From positions 1 to 64,000 of the forward strand of contig JAIUPT010000035.1 in the NCBI GenBank assembly GCA_022315425.1: a stretch of 64,000 bases of DNA. Reading direction: 5' to 3'. Of this stretch, positions 33,390 to 45,500 are shown piece by piece (the stretch's first letter is position 1; the number at the start of each line of letters is the position of its first letter). A program made the translations under genes and the position numbers. The DNA comes from Pseudevernia furfuracea (Eukaryota > Ascomycota > Lecanoromycetes > Lecanorales > Parmeliaceae). The notes under the pieces are model-generated. The model searched no databases, was not told where the DNA came from, and was given only the letters and a program-made list of their open reading frames with translations.

Positions 33390-34519
33390 TCACCGACGCG
33401 TAGATCCTAAGCCCCGTTCTTCCCCAGTAACATACCAGCTAGCCGCTTTTCCAGCCTCAAATGTGTAATCCAGACAGACCCACCGATCATCCTCCTCGTC
33501 ATCTCCCTGATACTCATCATCCGCCACCAACCTCTCCATCTCAGTCTTCACAGTCAGTCTCTCAAATTTCACTCCTTCCTTCAACCGCTTAAGGTTCTCC
33601 ACAAATTCCCGAGCGACGGCACGAGCCTGATGATGCGGCAGTAGTCCGGCTTCTGGTCGTGAGTAATCCATAAAAGTGTAGACTGTAAGGCGTCGGAGAT
33701 TTCGGAATTTTGCAAGCGCAGCAGTCACATCCATATTTAGCCTAGATCCCCAATCGTAAAAGCGCATATCGGAATCTAAAGAGAGCTCCATGAGGCTAGG
33801 GCAGCTCGAGCGAATAGCTTCCAATTCTGAAACGAGGAGTAGAATCCACGTCCAGCGCAGTGGGGGCGTTCGGTCGAAGATACGCAGATCCATGGATCGA
33901 AGACTTTGACAGTGCTGTGCAATCGCCGGAAGGCATACATTTTGTTGGCATGACTCTTCTGAGTAAATGACTAGAGTGCCATTAGGGTTCTGATGAAAGT
34001 CAACGACCCCAAAATTTATAGTGAGCGTGTCGAGATCGCGAGTGCAGCTCAAGAGGTTGTCCAAGAAGCCAATTAGATCTGGTAGATGGTTCTGTCTCGT
34101 GACACGATCCCAGCATCCACAAGCTATGATAAAGGTTTTCAATCCCGACAGCTTTCTTGGTGGAAGATCCTTGATCAACGCAAGGTGGGATACATTGATC
34201 AGCTCCAAATGGGTGATGTTCGACCAATCGCAGATGTTGAAAAAGTTCCAGCCCAGTAAACCTCGGAGGACGAGCTCTTTAAAAGGTGGAAGTTTTCTCG
34301 GGTCCTGTTCGTCCCAGCCCACATCACCTATGTCCTTCTCGTTGTTCGTAAGATGTAGCGTCTCCAGCTGCGGATTTGCCAAAAGGGCTTCCTTGATTAT
34401 AGGCCCTCTTTGATACCACCTGGGAATTTCCGCGGGGACTATGCTCTTACACGAGACCACATTGGTAACGTTCGCGAGCGCAGGATAGAACAGTAGTGGC
34501 ATTGAGTCATCATACCTCT

Positions 34520-34714
34520 TGTTGGAATATATGACAGCTATGAGGTCTTGTATTGGGTGGCTAATAGAACGACTCTATTGCATGACTATGTAGAATACAT
34601 GTAGTGGACAAGAAGGAAGAGAAGGAGAAGGATAGACAAGAGTCGCCCACTAGCGCCACGCTAAAAGGCACGCTAGTGCGGGCGGAACGGCCTATGATTG
34701 GCTGAATTCCATCA
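34520..34714 (-). repeat. 3' LTR of copia element 1
   Basis: 195 bp. In element orientation it starts TGATGGAATTC and ends ATTCCAACA. It is identical to the opposite LTR over the shared 183 bp. A weak purine-rich stretch (GTGTGGGAG on the minus strand) precedes it and may be the polypurine tract. Confidence 0.9.
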
Positions 34715-34774
34715 CTCCCACACAGGCAATAATGGGCCTGTATCTCCCACAGAGTCTATACTGGACTCCTGCTC

Positions 34775-37700
34775 CTAGACGCTCTTCTTGAGACCTAACT
34801 GGCCTACAAATGTACCAAATTTGTCCTTGCTGAGAGCCTTTATAAGCCCGTCAGCAGCCATTTCTCTCGTAGATACCCACTCGAATGACACTGCCCCAGT
34901 TTTCACCTGATCTCGAACAAAATGCCACTGTATATCGATGTGCTTGATACGTGTATGGAATCTAGGGTCTGAAGCCAATGCTATGGCACCCTGATTGTCT
35001 GCCTTGATCAGAACAGGCTTGGATGGAAGCCTCAGGCCGACATTCAACTCGCTTAATAGGCGGGTCAGCCATATTGCTTCCTTGGCTGCTTGCGTTTGGG
35101 CCATATATTCGACCTCGCAAGACGACAATGCAATGAACTGCTGACGTTTCGACGTCCAGCTTACAGCCTCTTCATACAGCAGAAACACGTATGCTCCGAG
35201 AGATCTACGGGTCTCAGAATCCGACGCCCAGTCAGCATCGATAAACCTCTCGAGGCCATTGACGATCTCATAGGTAATACCGTGATCGATTGTGTCTTTC
35301 AAGTATCGAAGCACACGCTTGATAGCAGCGATATGCTTGGAATTCGGATTTTGATTGTATCGAGAAAGAATGATTATGGCGAAGCAAATATTAAAACGCG
35401 TTTGCATCATGGCGTACATCATTGATCCCATTATTGACTGGTATTCACGAACGACGTCCGGGGTTGCTTGGTCCACTGATTTCTCTTTCAATTGTGTACC
35501 AACTATCATTGGTGTTGGCACGGGGGCGGAATTTGCCATGTTAAAACGGGCGAGAACTTTCTTCAAATAAGTGCTCTGAGTGATTCGGACGCTCCTCTTT
35601 GCGCGATTTCTCTGAATTTCCATGCTCAAATAATATGAGCATGAACCGAGATCGGTCATTGCGAAGCGCTTGCTGAGTTCTTCCTTGAGGTTCGATATAT
35701 GTTTTGATCCCCGAGGGCCATATATTTGAATATCGTCCATATACACGCTAACAATTAGACGTGTTTCCTCATTAACAAAGAGTGAGTGGTTCGATTCGAT
35801 GTGCTTGAAGTCTTTTGATATCAGAAAGTCTCGTAGAGTAGCGTATCACTCACGAGGGGATTACTTGAGACCATACAGGGCCCTAGACAAGAGACACACC
35901 ATGTCGTGTTTATCGTCTTCATATCCCTTGAGCTGTTTCACGTAGATTCGTTTCTTCAACAACGCGTTGAGAAAGACTGTTATGACGTTCATTTGTTCAC
36001 AGTCTAGGTCGTAGTAGATCATGATGAAAAACAGCACTTTGAACGACATGGATTTGACAACGAAGGCAAATGTTTGATCGTAGTTGACATCATAGATTTG
36101 TTCAAATCCTCGAACTACCCAGCGTGCTTTGTAGAGTATCGTCTCGTCAAGTCTCTTCTTGATCTTATAGATCCACTTGTCGCTGAGAACGGGGGCGTTC
36201 TTTGGTCTCTTAACCAGTCTTCAGGTATTCATAATAGCGAAGAATTGCATTTGCTTGTTCATAGTCTCACTTCATTGCTTAGCATATGAACCGATCATTA
36301 CTTCTTCATAAGTCAATGACTCGTAATCATCGACGTCATCGATGTCTTGATTTCTCCGCATTTCAGCTATCTTCTGGACAGCGTTAACGAGATCGAATTT
36401 CGGCTCAAAGTCATAATGTTGAGAGTTCTTATGGTCGACGGTAGCGAGTTTACAGTATATTCGTTCTGACTGTAGAGTTGCGTTACACTTGGTATGGGCA
36501 ATAGCCCGCTGAGCCCACATCTTGGTATCGCTCCATTTTTCATTTAGGAGTATCTTTTGAGATGAAGCGAGAACACGCTTCGATCTCGAAGTATACGTTA
36601 CGTCGATACTTGAATCTGGGTGTACATTTAGAGCGTTCTGAGATATCTGATTATCGTCATCTTTCGGAAATTCTTCTTTCGATGCTGCTCCCACATCTTC
36701 GAGATCTTCGACAACATTTAAAGCATTATCAAGAACGTCTTATATATGCTGCAAGCTGAAGCCTTCTTGAGAATCGTCGTCGACGTCGTGAGGTGTATAA
36801 TAATGCTCAGAAGCATCATCCCCTGCATCGAGTATGTCATCGTCGTCGTCAGTGACGTTAGCTAGCCAGTAGCCCGTGTCTTGCACGACTGAAGTCATCA
36901 AACGAGTTTCGTTAAAATCAACGTGTGACGATCTTTCGACTTTTCTGTTGGCCGGGTTTCATACTTTAAATATGAATGTATCGTCATAGCCTATCAAGTA
37001 GCATTTCTTGCTACGCTCGTCGAGTTTCTTGCGTTTTTCCTTGAGTATGTGAATCTAGGTCACGCAGTCAATGATCCTCATGTGTCCGAAAAATGATTGT
37101 TCGCCAGTTTATGCTTCATGAGAGATCATATCGTGTACCTTGGTTGTTGAACTTCGGTTCTTCTGATAGACCTTGATGTGAAGAAGTTCGAATCAGAGAT
37201 AACGTGTTAGCCCCGAGTCGAACAACATAGCTCTCACGCCGTTCATAACGACGCGATTCTGAACTTCGCTGAGTCCATTCTGCTCTGGAGTATAGATCAC
37301 GATGAGCTTCATTATGACTCCTGAGTCCTTGAGTAAGACCTTAAAGTCGTCGTTGATGAACTCAGTATCATTGTTAATGCGTACTATCTTGAGTTTACAT
37401 TCTGACTCGTTTTTCACTTGAGTTTTTTAGTCACGAAAGAGCTTAAACGTTTCGTCCTTATACTTATACGTGAAGCATCAGATTCGAAGGGTCGCTTAAT
37501 CCGTTAGAAGCATATAGTATTTGACTTCATTGATCGATGACACGTTGAATGATCCCCTCAAGTCGATATGGACTTTATCGAGTTTTTCGAGTATCTCTCG
37601 CTGTTGTCTTCTTGAGACCTTACGAGACGACTTTGCCTTAAAACACGTCTCACAAATGAGCTTGACTCGAGATTTTTGTGTTAAGGTGATGCCCTTGCTC

Positions 37701-39720
37701 ATATTAACGAGTCTCTTGAGATCTATCTCGTTTAGATGTCTTATTCGACGATGTCACAGTTCGACTGCGTCTTCGTTAAACATCAGGGCGGTGAACAGTG
37801 CTCTCGTATTCTTCTGAATCAGGACGACAATTTTGATCGTAGACTGGGACACATTCAGTATATAGATGTTTCGAGTCTTTGATGCACTTTCTACAAGTAC
37901 ATCATTTTTTGAAATGTGACAATCATCACCGAGGAAGACGATTTCAAATCCCTTCTTGATGATCTGACTAATTGAAAATAGCTCGCATATAAAGTCTGGT
38001 ACATGTAACACGTTCTCAACACGGACTATGTTGCTGATTTTATTCTTTAATAGTCATTTCATTTCGACTGTGTCACGTCCTTAAGTTCAGATAGTGACTT
38101 CGTTGACAACAATTACTTCTTCACGATAGGGTCGATACTCGATGAACTCGTCCTTGTCGAAGAACATGTGATTAGTACATCCTGAGTCGATCATTCAGTC
38201 TCGTGACGTCGTGAGATCACTATTCAACGCTGCGGAGTATGCACGGAAATATGAGAACGTTTCATATGAAAGTTAATCAATTATTTCAAAATCGACAACT
38301 TCGAACTGAGAGACAAGCTTTTTCTCTATCTCTCGGCTTGTCTCGTCGCAAAAGTTTGACGTAGATTGAAGCTGAGACGTGAAGTGCGCGCTTGATGTCT
38401 TCACTATGATTTCTTTCTTCTGATATTCGATGTCGAGAAGTGCTCTCGAAGAGGGAAGCAGTCGTGTGCTTGCGTATTCGACAAAGTTTGATATATGCGT
38501 AAGCTGAATCACCGATTCTTCTTGCGGTATCTCCAATGTAGATTCCCTCTCTTGTTTTTCTGTTAATTGGAATAGAGACTAATCGAGAGTCTCTATGATC
38601 GACTCCTTCGATATATCCTCGTTATAAGATTTCGATATAGTCGCTTTGAACGGGAAGCCCCAGACCTCATTCTCTCCGTCTGTCACGATGTTTTGATCAA
38701 TAACCAAGTGAGCCATTGCCGAAATATGAGTACTGTGATTATCTTCGAAATCGTCTGATCGTTCACGTTCTTTGACGACATTCGCCTTGACCTTAGCCTT
38801 CTTGAAGGCGTCACGAAATCTATCTGAAATACGATCCTCATGGAGGGTCCAGCAGTCGTATAGCCAGTGTAGTCTCTTGTTATCATCCTTGTTGAGATGA
38901 CACTTAAGACACTCAGAAGGGTCGTCATCGCCCTTATAGTTGATACTATTCGAGTTCTTTGAAATCAGCTGGGTGATGTTGTTATTTCTATCCTCGCGGT
39001 CTCTCGTTGAGCCTCGATCACGATTATTGTTATCTCTATCAGAGATCTTCTTCTCGTTCTCCTCCTGTTTGAAACGCTTCATAACGACGATCATAACTTG
39101 TTCTTTGATGTCTCTCTTCAGAAGACGCTCTTCCTCATGGAGAAGTGTGACAATTTTATCAAAGTCGAACACTTCGTTCAACGACGTGATGATACGATGC
39201 ACGAAATTCTTGTACTTGATATCAAGATTGTTCAACAGCAACGAGACGAGTATTCACTCGTCTATTCTAGCCCCCATTCGACTAAGATTCTTCGACTTTG
39301 CTCATATGTTGACAACGTACGTCTCCATGAAGTTGCCGCTGCTTGTCATTGATGTTATTCAGAGTTCTTGTAACTTGATAAATCGAAGAACGAAACCTGA
39401 GTCGGAATAATTGTTCTTCAACTTGATTCACCGGTTCATGATAACTTCATTATTCTCAATGGCTTCGACTGATTTATTTTCACACATGGAGTAAATCAGC
39501 TCAGACGCTTGATTGTTCGTCTGCTTTCAGGTCTTTAATTGAGTCTGATAGGCCGTTGCCTGAGCAGTCGTAGATGCTGGTGTGACTGATAGGTTCGTTG
39601 GAAAGTCCTTGTTTGCATTTTGAACGACGTCTCATAAATCCGAGTATATCAGTGCACTCTTCATCTTTTTGGCCCATGACTGATAGTTTTATTGACCCTT
39701 CAGCTTTGGAAAATTCCATA
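34775..39720 (-). pseudogene. Copia gag-pol with multiple in-frame stops
   Basis: Domains in order on the minus strand: Gag (to about 38580) with a Cys/His cluster near 38900 (ECLKC…HW…DC); aspartic protease region about 37750-38300; integrase with VHIDLRG, NNDTEFIND and TPEQNGLSE (37190-37700); reverse transcriptase with the YMDD-type motif YMDDIQIYG (about 35720-35746); RNase H with DADWASDSETR and HIDIQWHFV (34900-35230). The 34775-35746 portion is open for 323 codons. Elsewhere the frame is kept but broken by stops that replace Trp or Gln codons. Within Gag five of five inspected stops are TGA; later ones include TAA and TAG. No frameshifts were noticed. Not functional as it stands. Confidence 0.85.
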
Positions 39721-39881
39721 TCTGCGTCAATGTAGCATGGAACAATTGAGTAGTCATTTTGAATTAACTATGTGATGTGGTGTGGTGCTATGATAACACT
39801 GTTATTATAACACCGGCTCTCCCACAGACGGTGAGAACAGCAGGTTAATTTTTCTGCTGTGTGAAGACCTCAATGGCGGAA

Positions 39882-39897
39882 ATCCGGGCTCATAACC
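39882..39897 (-). promoter_or_regulatory. Primer-binding site, copia element 1
   Basis: Directly after the 5' LTR, the minus strand reads GGTTATGAGCCCGG. This is complementary to the anticodon stem-loop of the initiator methionine tRNA, not to a tRNA 3' end. Half-tRNA priming of this kind is known for Drosophila copia and yeast Ty5. Confidence 0.7.
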
Positions 39898-40080
39898 TGT
39901 TGGAATATATGACAGCTATGAGGTCTTGTATTGGGTGGCTAATAGAACGACTCTATTGCATGACTATGTAGAATACATGTAGTGGACAAGAAGGAAGAGA
40001 AGGAGAAGGATAGACAAGAGTCGCCCACTAGCGCCACGCTAAAAGGCACGCTAGTGCGGGCGGAACGGCCTATGATTGGC
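39898..40080 (-). repeat. 5' LTR of copia element 1, outer 12 bp missing
   Basis: Identical to 34520-34702, then stops at TGATTGGC. The terminal TGAATTCCATCA is absent and host sequence follows. Confidence 0.9.
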
Positions 40081-40711
40081 ATTGAATCATCATACCTCTC
40101 CACGGATATACGCAGTTCTGGCCACCTTGCGCGGAAACGTGGACAAAGAAAGACAGTGTAATGGATAGACCGGTCGTCGTCCCGGTTTTTGGGCCAGTAC
40201 GAGAGACTAAAAGACAGGAAGTCAGCATACTGTTCTCGTGCCGACTGAGCCATTACTCCATCAACGCGAGCTTTAATGAAGACGTAAGATGTTGGAATCC
40301 GGTGCACAAGATCATAACGTACCTCAATTCCAGAAGATTCTTCAACGAGTAAAGCAAATGAAGTACCAAAGGCCAACTTAGCTCTTTAATGATTGACACA
40401 TGTCTCGTGTGGGTGCGTATGTCTTTAAAAACTTGTATTTGGGCAGCCGACCTCCAAGTTGTACCTTGCAAGAAGCAATCAACGACGCCAGGATTGAGGG
40501 TGATATGATGGTAGATGATGGGCACGATGAGATCATCAAACAGCCTCGAGACGACACGTAAGCTTCGAAGTGGTACTGTCCCGTGGGCGAGCTTGAGTAT
40601 CAGCAGCAGGACATCTGCCGGCAGTACTTTTGATCTGACAGAAGGCAGTGAGGGGGGCAGTAAAGGCACAGAATTTTGAAGAAGCTTGGGTCTCGAAGTA
40701 GATGAGCCCAT

Positions 40712-41715
40712 GCTGAGATACAGAATAATCACCACTTTCGATGCCCTGACACATGTGAGGTTTGTTTAAGGGGCGTGACGCAGGATGGGTAGAAAAATAA
40801 AGCTTAGAGATTGAAGGTCGGCCAAGATAATTACTGCGGAATATCATTCTGACGCGCTAGTCCCAATGGAGATGGCTGGCTTTCCCCACCACAGTCCCGT
40901 CATAGCGACCCCTCTACTCAGCATCTCGCAGCGCTCACTTCAGTACAGAATCAGGTGCCAAGATGGTGAGTTTAGATTAGTAGTATGAATTAAATTGCGG
41001 ATAACGTATGGTAAGATTATATGGCTAAAGAATGAGTGCGAGCGAACAAAAGTCAGGCGACATTATCTCTGAATTGCGGGCTCCGCTATTCGGTGGCATG
41101 CAATGAGGTCTCTGAGCACCACAAGTACTGACGAGGTGGGGGAAATCTTGCAACGAGGTGCTCAGCAAAATTTATCTCGCCTCATCTAGAGTATGTGGTC
41201 AGTAGCTGATCTTTCGATAAATAATAGAATGCAGCCGTCGATTCTCTTTTTCATTTTCTATTGCAAGACCGTTGAACGCGGTTTCTAAAAAACTATCAGG
41301 CTCATGCGATATCAAACTCTCTGCGTTAGTGTCCTCAAATCCCACGTGACAAATGGACTCGTTTGTGCAGGAGGCAGCAATGGTGGATGGCTGCACTGAT
41401 ATTCTGGCCAGCCCCTAGGCAAAGCAAATGTGATACACAATACTACTATCCGGGCTGAGATGACATTGCTGGCGGGTATCCGGCTAGACTACATCTCGAT
41501 TTGCACGCAGACATAGCCGGGAAGGAAGTGTACCGGCCCTTAGCGAAGGAGAAATGGCGCTTGCTCTTGGCAATGATCAGAGCAGTGGGCCTCCTACGTG
41601 GTCCATATGTGCGATCCGCGAAATATGCCTCGTCATGAATTTTTTTCATGGTACATTCACCCGGGAGACCTCCGAGCAGTTGTCTGCCATTGCCGTCGCC
41701 GATTGGCTGGCTGAA
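40712..41715. other. Intergenic
   Basis: Upstream of the F-box gene and downstream of the disrupted gene at 41719-47589. Short frames such as 41199-41396 (-) may be a 3' exon of that gene, but no splice chain could be proved. Confidence 0.4.
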
Positions 41716-42320
41716 TCATCATATTGTACCCAGATCAGGCATACCTGTAATGATGCCTTTAGCGCAGTAAGCTTGCGCTGAAGCTTTGGTGATATTTGCG
41801 GGGGTGATGCCTTGGTCGATCGACGAGACTGTCGTAGCCGCAAAGCTTGTCGAAGTGACCGCTGGTACGATCATAGTTGTTGAGGTAGTAGACGCCGCCA
41901 TCGGCGCAGTGTTTAGAAGAGTGAGTTCGAGGGTATCCGCAGCACAGTTACTACCAGCGGCGTCGTCACTGAGATCTTTAACGGAAATATGAGTGGCGTA
42001 GCCCAGCCAAACATTGTTGACGACACGGGAGAGGACAACGACAGTCCAAGCATCGAGTGCGTCCGAGTTAGATATGGACGTGGGTTGGAGGAAGAAGCCT
42101 CCGGAAAGCATGTTCTGAGGTCACGATCAACAATGATTTTCTTAAGTGTACAACAGCAGAAGTAGGGAGAGGCTGACGCTTACATCAAGTTGCTGGGACC
42201 GGCGGCATCCCAGAACATGTTTTCACTTATATCCTCGAGTACTGTAGGCACATTGTTGTGCAATGCCACCACTATTGTCCGAAAAGCGCGAGTCGCAATG
42301 TCTGAATTCACTGTACCAGA

Positions 42321-42529
42321 TGTCATAGGCTACAGTGGATGAAGGATAGAAAGCATATAGATCTATGGTGGGATCCATGAGGTATAAGACCTCATGGATA
42401 ACAAAGAAATGCTACAAACATCGGTGTAGAAGCAAACTACGACATGCAGTCGACATGCAGTCGACATACAGTCGACATGTATGGAAGAACGCTAGAACAT
42501 GTATGGAATGGCCTAGACACAGTCCGACA
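42321..42529 (-). repeat. 3' LTR of copia element 2
   Basis: 209 bp, TGTCATAGG…AGTCCGACA on the plus strand. It contains three copies of an 11-bp unit CGACATGCAGT near 42450-42480; the partner LTR has two. Confidence 0.85.
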
Positions 42530-42586
42530 CTCCCCCTGGCTAGCCAAGTCATATCTGAGGTTATTCAAGTCTAGCTTGTATCGTTC

Positions 42587-45500
42587 TCATTGATTCATTT
42601 CCTGTAGTCTCAAGTCACTGAGTCTCAGCATTGCAATGAACTCAGCGAACTTTCCTGGAGTCAGAGGCTTCGTTAGATCGTCTGTCACCATTTCCTTCGT
42701 TGAAATGTAGTTGTATTTGAGTGTTTCATTGACAATCAACTCCCTGACGAAGTGGTAGCTGACGTTGATGTGCCTGATACGTCGATGATTAATAGGGTTC
42801 TTGGCCAGGACTATGGCGCCTTGGTTATCATCGTGTATCACCGTAGAACCGCCTAGATTCTGATCCAATTCAGTCATAAGAAAACGAATCCAGACGGCCT
42901 TCTGAGCAGTGTTCGCTGAGGTCATATATTCCGTCTCAGTGATACTCTTTGTCACTGATTTCTGCTTGATGAATCGTCAGCTGATTGCTCTCTCATTCAG
43001 CGTGAACACATGATTCGCTGTAGACCTAGCATAGTCTTGATCGTCGATTCAATTAGTATTCGTGTAGTCACACAGTGAGGTTTCGACTTCCTCATAAATG
43101 ATGTCGCGGTTTCGCGTATCGATCAGATATCGAAGAACTCGCTTGAGGGCCTTTCAGTGAATCGCTGTTGAGTTGACGTTGAATGTACTGAGTTTGCATA
43201 CAGCATAGGCGATGTTCGAACGCGTCTTGGTCATGAGATACATCAGCTGACCAACACCTGACTTGTAGACGGTGACGTCAGCTGGATCAGCCTGGTACTC
43301 CTTTGTAGCCTCCAAGAGGGCCGTATTTGCGTTGGCCTCCATTGGGGTACTTTGTGGATTTGCGTCAGCCATTTGGTGGGCTTTTAGCACATTCTCAACA
43401 TGGCCTGGCTGGCTGATTTTGATCGTTCGCTGAGCACGGTTCCGTTCCATCCTCATGCTCAGGTAATAGGTGCATGGGCCTAGATCCGTGGTCTTGAATC
43501 GTTCGTACAAGTTCCTTTTGACCCAGTCAACAAGGGGACGCAGTTCAATGATCTGAATGTCATCCACATAGACAGTCACGAAGACTATCCCTTGATCAGT
43601 CTTGTACAGAAAGAGACATGCGTCGAATTGAGATCGAACGAAACCCAGACTAAGCAAGAACTCAGAAAGAGTCTCGTACCACTCACGAGGTGACTACTTG
43701 AGATCATATAGAGCCTTCAGAAGCAAGCACATCTTGTTAGAGTTCTCAACAAAGTCAGTGAGCTGTTTCATATAGATTCTTTCTTTGACATCGATATATA
43801 GAAAAGCCGTCACAATGTTTACTAGATTCACTTCTCAGTCGTACTTGGCTGCGAGTGCTAGAAGAATATTGAAGGTCGTTGACTTGATCACCTCAGAATA
43901 GATCTCGTTGTAGTCAATTTCTTCTCGTTGAAGAAATTCTTTGACTACTCAGCGAGTCTTAAACCTAACGATCTTATCGTCAACTTCGAGCTTCTTCTTG
44001 AAGACTCAGCGATCTCTGAGTATCGAGCGATTATTGAATAATGAAAACACTAGGTTTCAGATCTGATTGCTCTTCAGCGAATCCTATTCGATCTACATTG
44101 CTTTCAGTCATTGTTCTCTCTCGAGATCATTAATCAGCTTTCTTATAGATCAGCGACTCGTCATAGTCACTTATAAGAGCGTGAGCGATAATCACCTTGA
44201 CGAATCCTTTGATGTGAAGCTTTTGATAGTCTTTTCGATTATGTCTTATTGAGTAACGAAGTCTCTCGCCTCGCAAATTTGAATTCTCGTTGTTAATTTG
44301 TTTCTAAATTACCTCCGCAGACGAAAGTTCAGTGATCGAGTCAACTTCGAGATCTTATAGATTCTTATTTTCTGAGATTTCTTTTATAAAACCCTAAAAT
44401 GCTTCAAGAACGTCTTCGAAATAGGGATTAAGATTTCTAGAAAGTGAAATAATGATCACGTCCTTATTCTCCTTGTTCGACACGTCGTCTCAGTTCTCAA
44501 TAGACACGTCTAAAGGCGGGGCGAAAGGCTCAAGTTATCCTCAAATGACGTCACGTCGTCGAAGCAATTTGTGATTTTTGACGTTTCACAGTCGATATTA
44601 ATTAATTCTCTTATAGTCAAGAAAGACATATCTAAATTCTCTAGACGACATCTTTTCTCGTTGCTTAGCCTTATAATCGTGTGCGTAACACATCAGGTCA
44701 AAAGAGTGCATGCGAGAGAGGTTTGATTTAAGTTTATACAGAGTCTCATGAGGCGTCTTATTCAGTGCTGAGGTGAGCGACCTATTTATCACATATATAA
44801 TCGTTCGAAAGGTCTCAGCTTATAGCGCCGCTGACAGTTCTGCTGCAATTAGTTGAGCACGAGCCCTTGTCAGCAGTATATTATTGATACGCTTATTTAA
44901 CCCGTTTTGCTCTAAACAGTCTGACATAGTTAACTTCTAAATGATTCTTATGAACTTCAGTCACTCTCTTACCTTCTCTGAATTATACTTCTCATTATTA
45001 TCTAATCGAATAATGCGAGAAATGATGTTGAATTGAGTCTGAACGTACTTCACGAAGTTCTTTAGTTCGAGAAGTGCTTGATTCTTTGTCTTTAGAAAGT
45101 TCATTCAGCGATATCGAGTGTTCTGATCAGTCAATGTTAAGGCGTATTTGAGGTCTTTAATGGTCAATAAAAGACTATCTTTGTCGTCAAGAAGGTTAGT
45201 ATAAATTCGATGAAATGAATCGTTCACTGCTGATATGAGTTCTCTACTAGACGTCTTATGTTGCTTAGCGAGAGCATATGACTCATAGAACTTCTTCTTG
45301 ATTGATCTCACGACTTTCATTTCTGTTATCATTGCTGAAAGTCTGACGACGTCGATATAATTCAGGTGATCGAGCGTCTCATATTAGAATTTGACTGAGA
45401 TCTTCTTGTGAGGACGTTTTGCCGTTATTGTCACATGTCTCGTTATATTCTTGATCTTTATATTCTCAGCATCGCTGAGACGGAGTTTAAATAGTGTGTT

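Larger units (their letters stand above)
34520..40080 (-). mobile_element. Ty1/copia LTR retrotransposon, family 1
   Basis: Full-length element of 5.56 kb in the same orientation as the host gene. Identical LTRs (34520-34714 and 39898-40080, the latter lacking its outer 12 bp), a primer-binding site and a gag-pol region in copia order (integrase before reverse transcriptase). It is flanked by a 22-bp target duplication with one mismatch (34498-34519 and 40078-40099), of which three bases overlap the clipped LTR. A solo LTR of the same family at 4561-4755 has the usual 5-bp duplication. Confidence 0.93.
33390..40711 (-). pseudogene. F-box/leucine-rich-repeat-like gene split by a copia element
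   Basis: The 5' part has ATG at 40711, exon 40711-40323, a 116-bp GT-AG intron, and a second exon from 40206 entering the transposon at about 40100. The 3' part runs from 34519 to the stop at 33390. If the 22-bp flanking duplication is counted once, the two parts join in frame to give about 541 residues. Residues about 20-75 resemble an F-box (VLPADVLLLILKLAHG…LRSLRVVSRLFDDLI). The rest is a fungal F-box-associated repeat region with LETLHLTNN, THLELINVSHL and LMELSLDSDMRF. No stop or frameshift is seen in either part, so the loss is recent. F-box proteins usually select substrates for SCF ubiquitin ligases. Confidence 0.8.

Noticed and set aside
39880..39897. Fragment resembling a tRNA-Met anticodon arm as a tRNA gene
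   Set aside because: Only the anticodon-arm complement is present, directly beside an LTR, so it is a primer-binding site.
41446..41843. Minus-strand frames downstream of the second disrupted gene
   Set aside because: They could be 3' exons but no phase-consistent splice chain was found.
42400..42500. Short regular repeats as a CRISPR-like array
   Set aside because: 11-bp units without spacers, inside an LTR, in a eukaryote.
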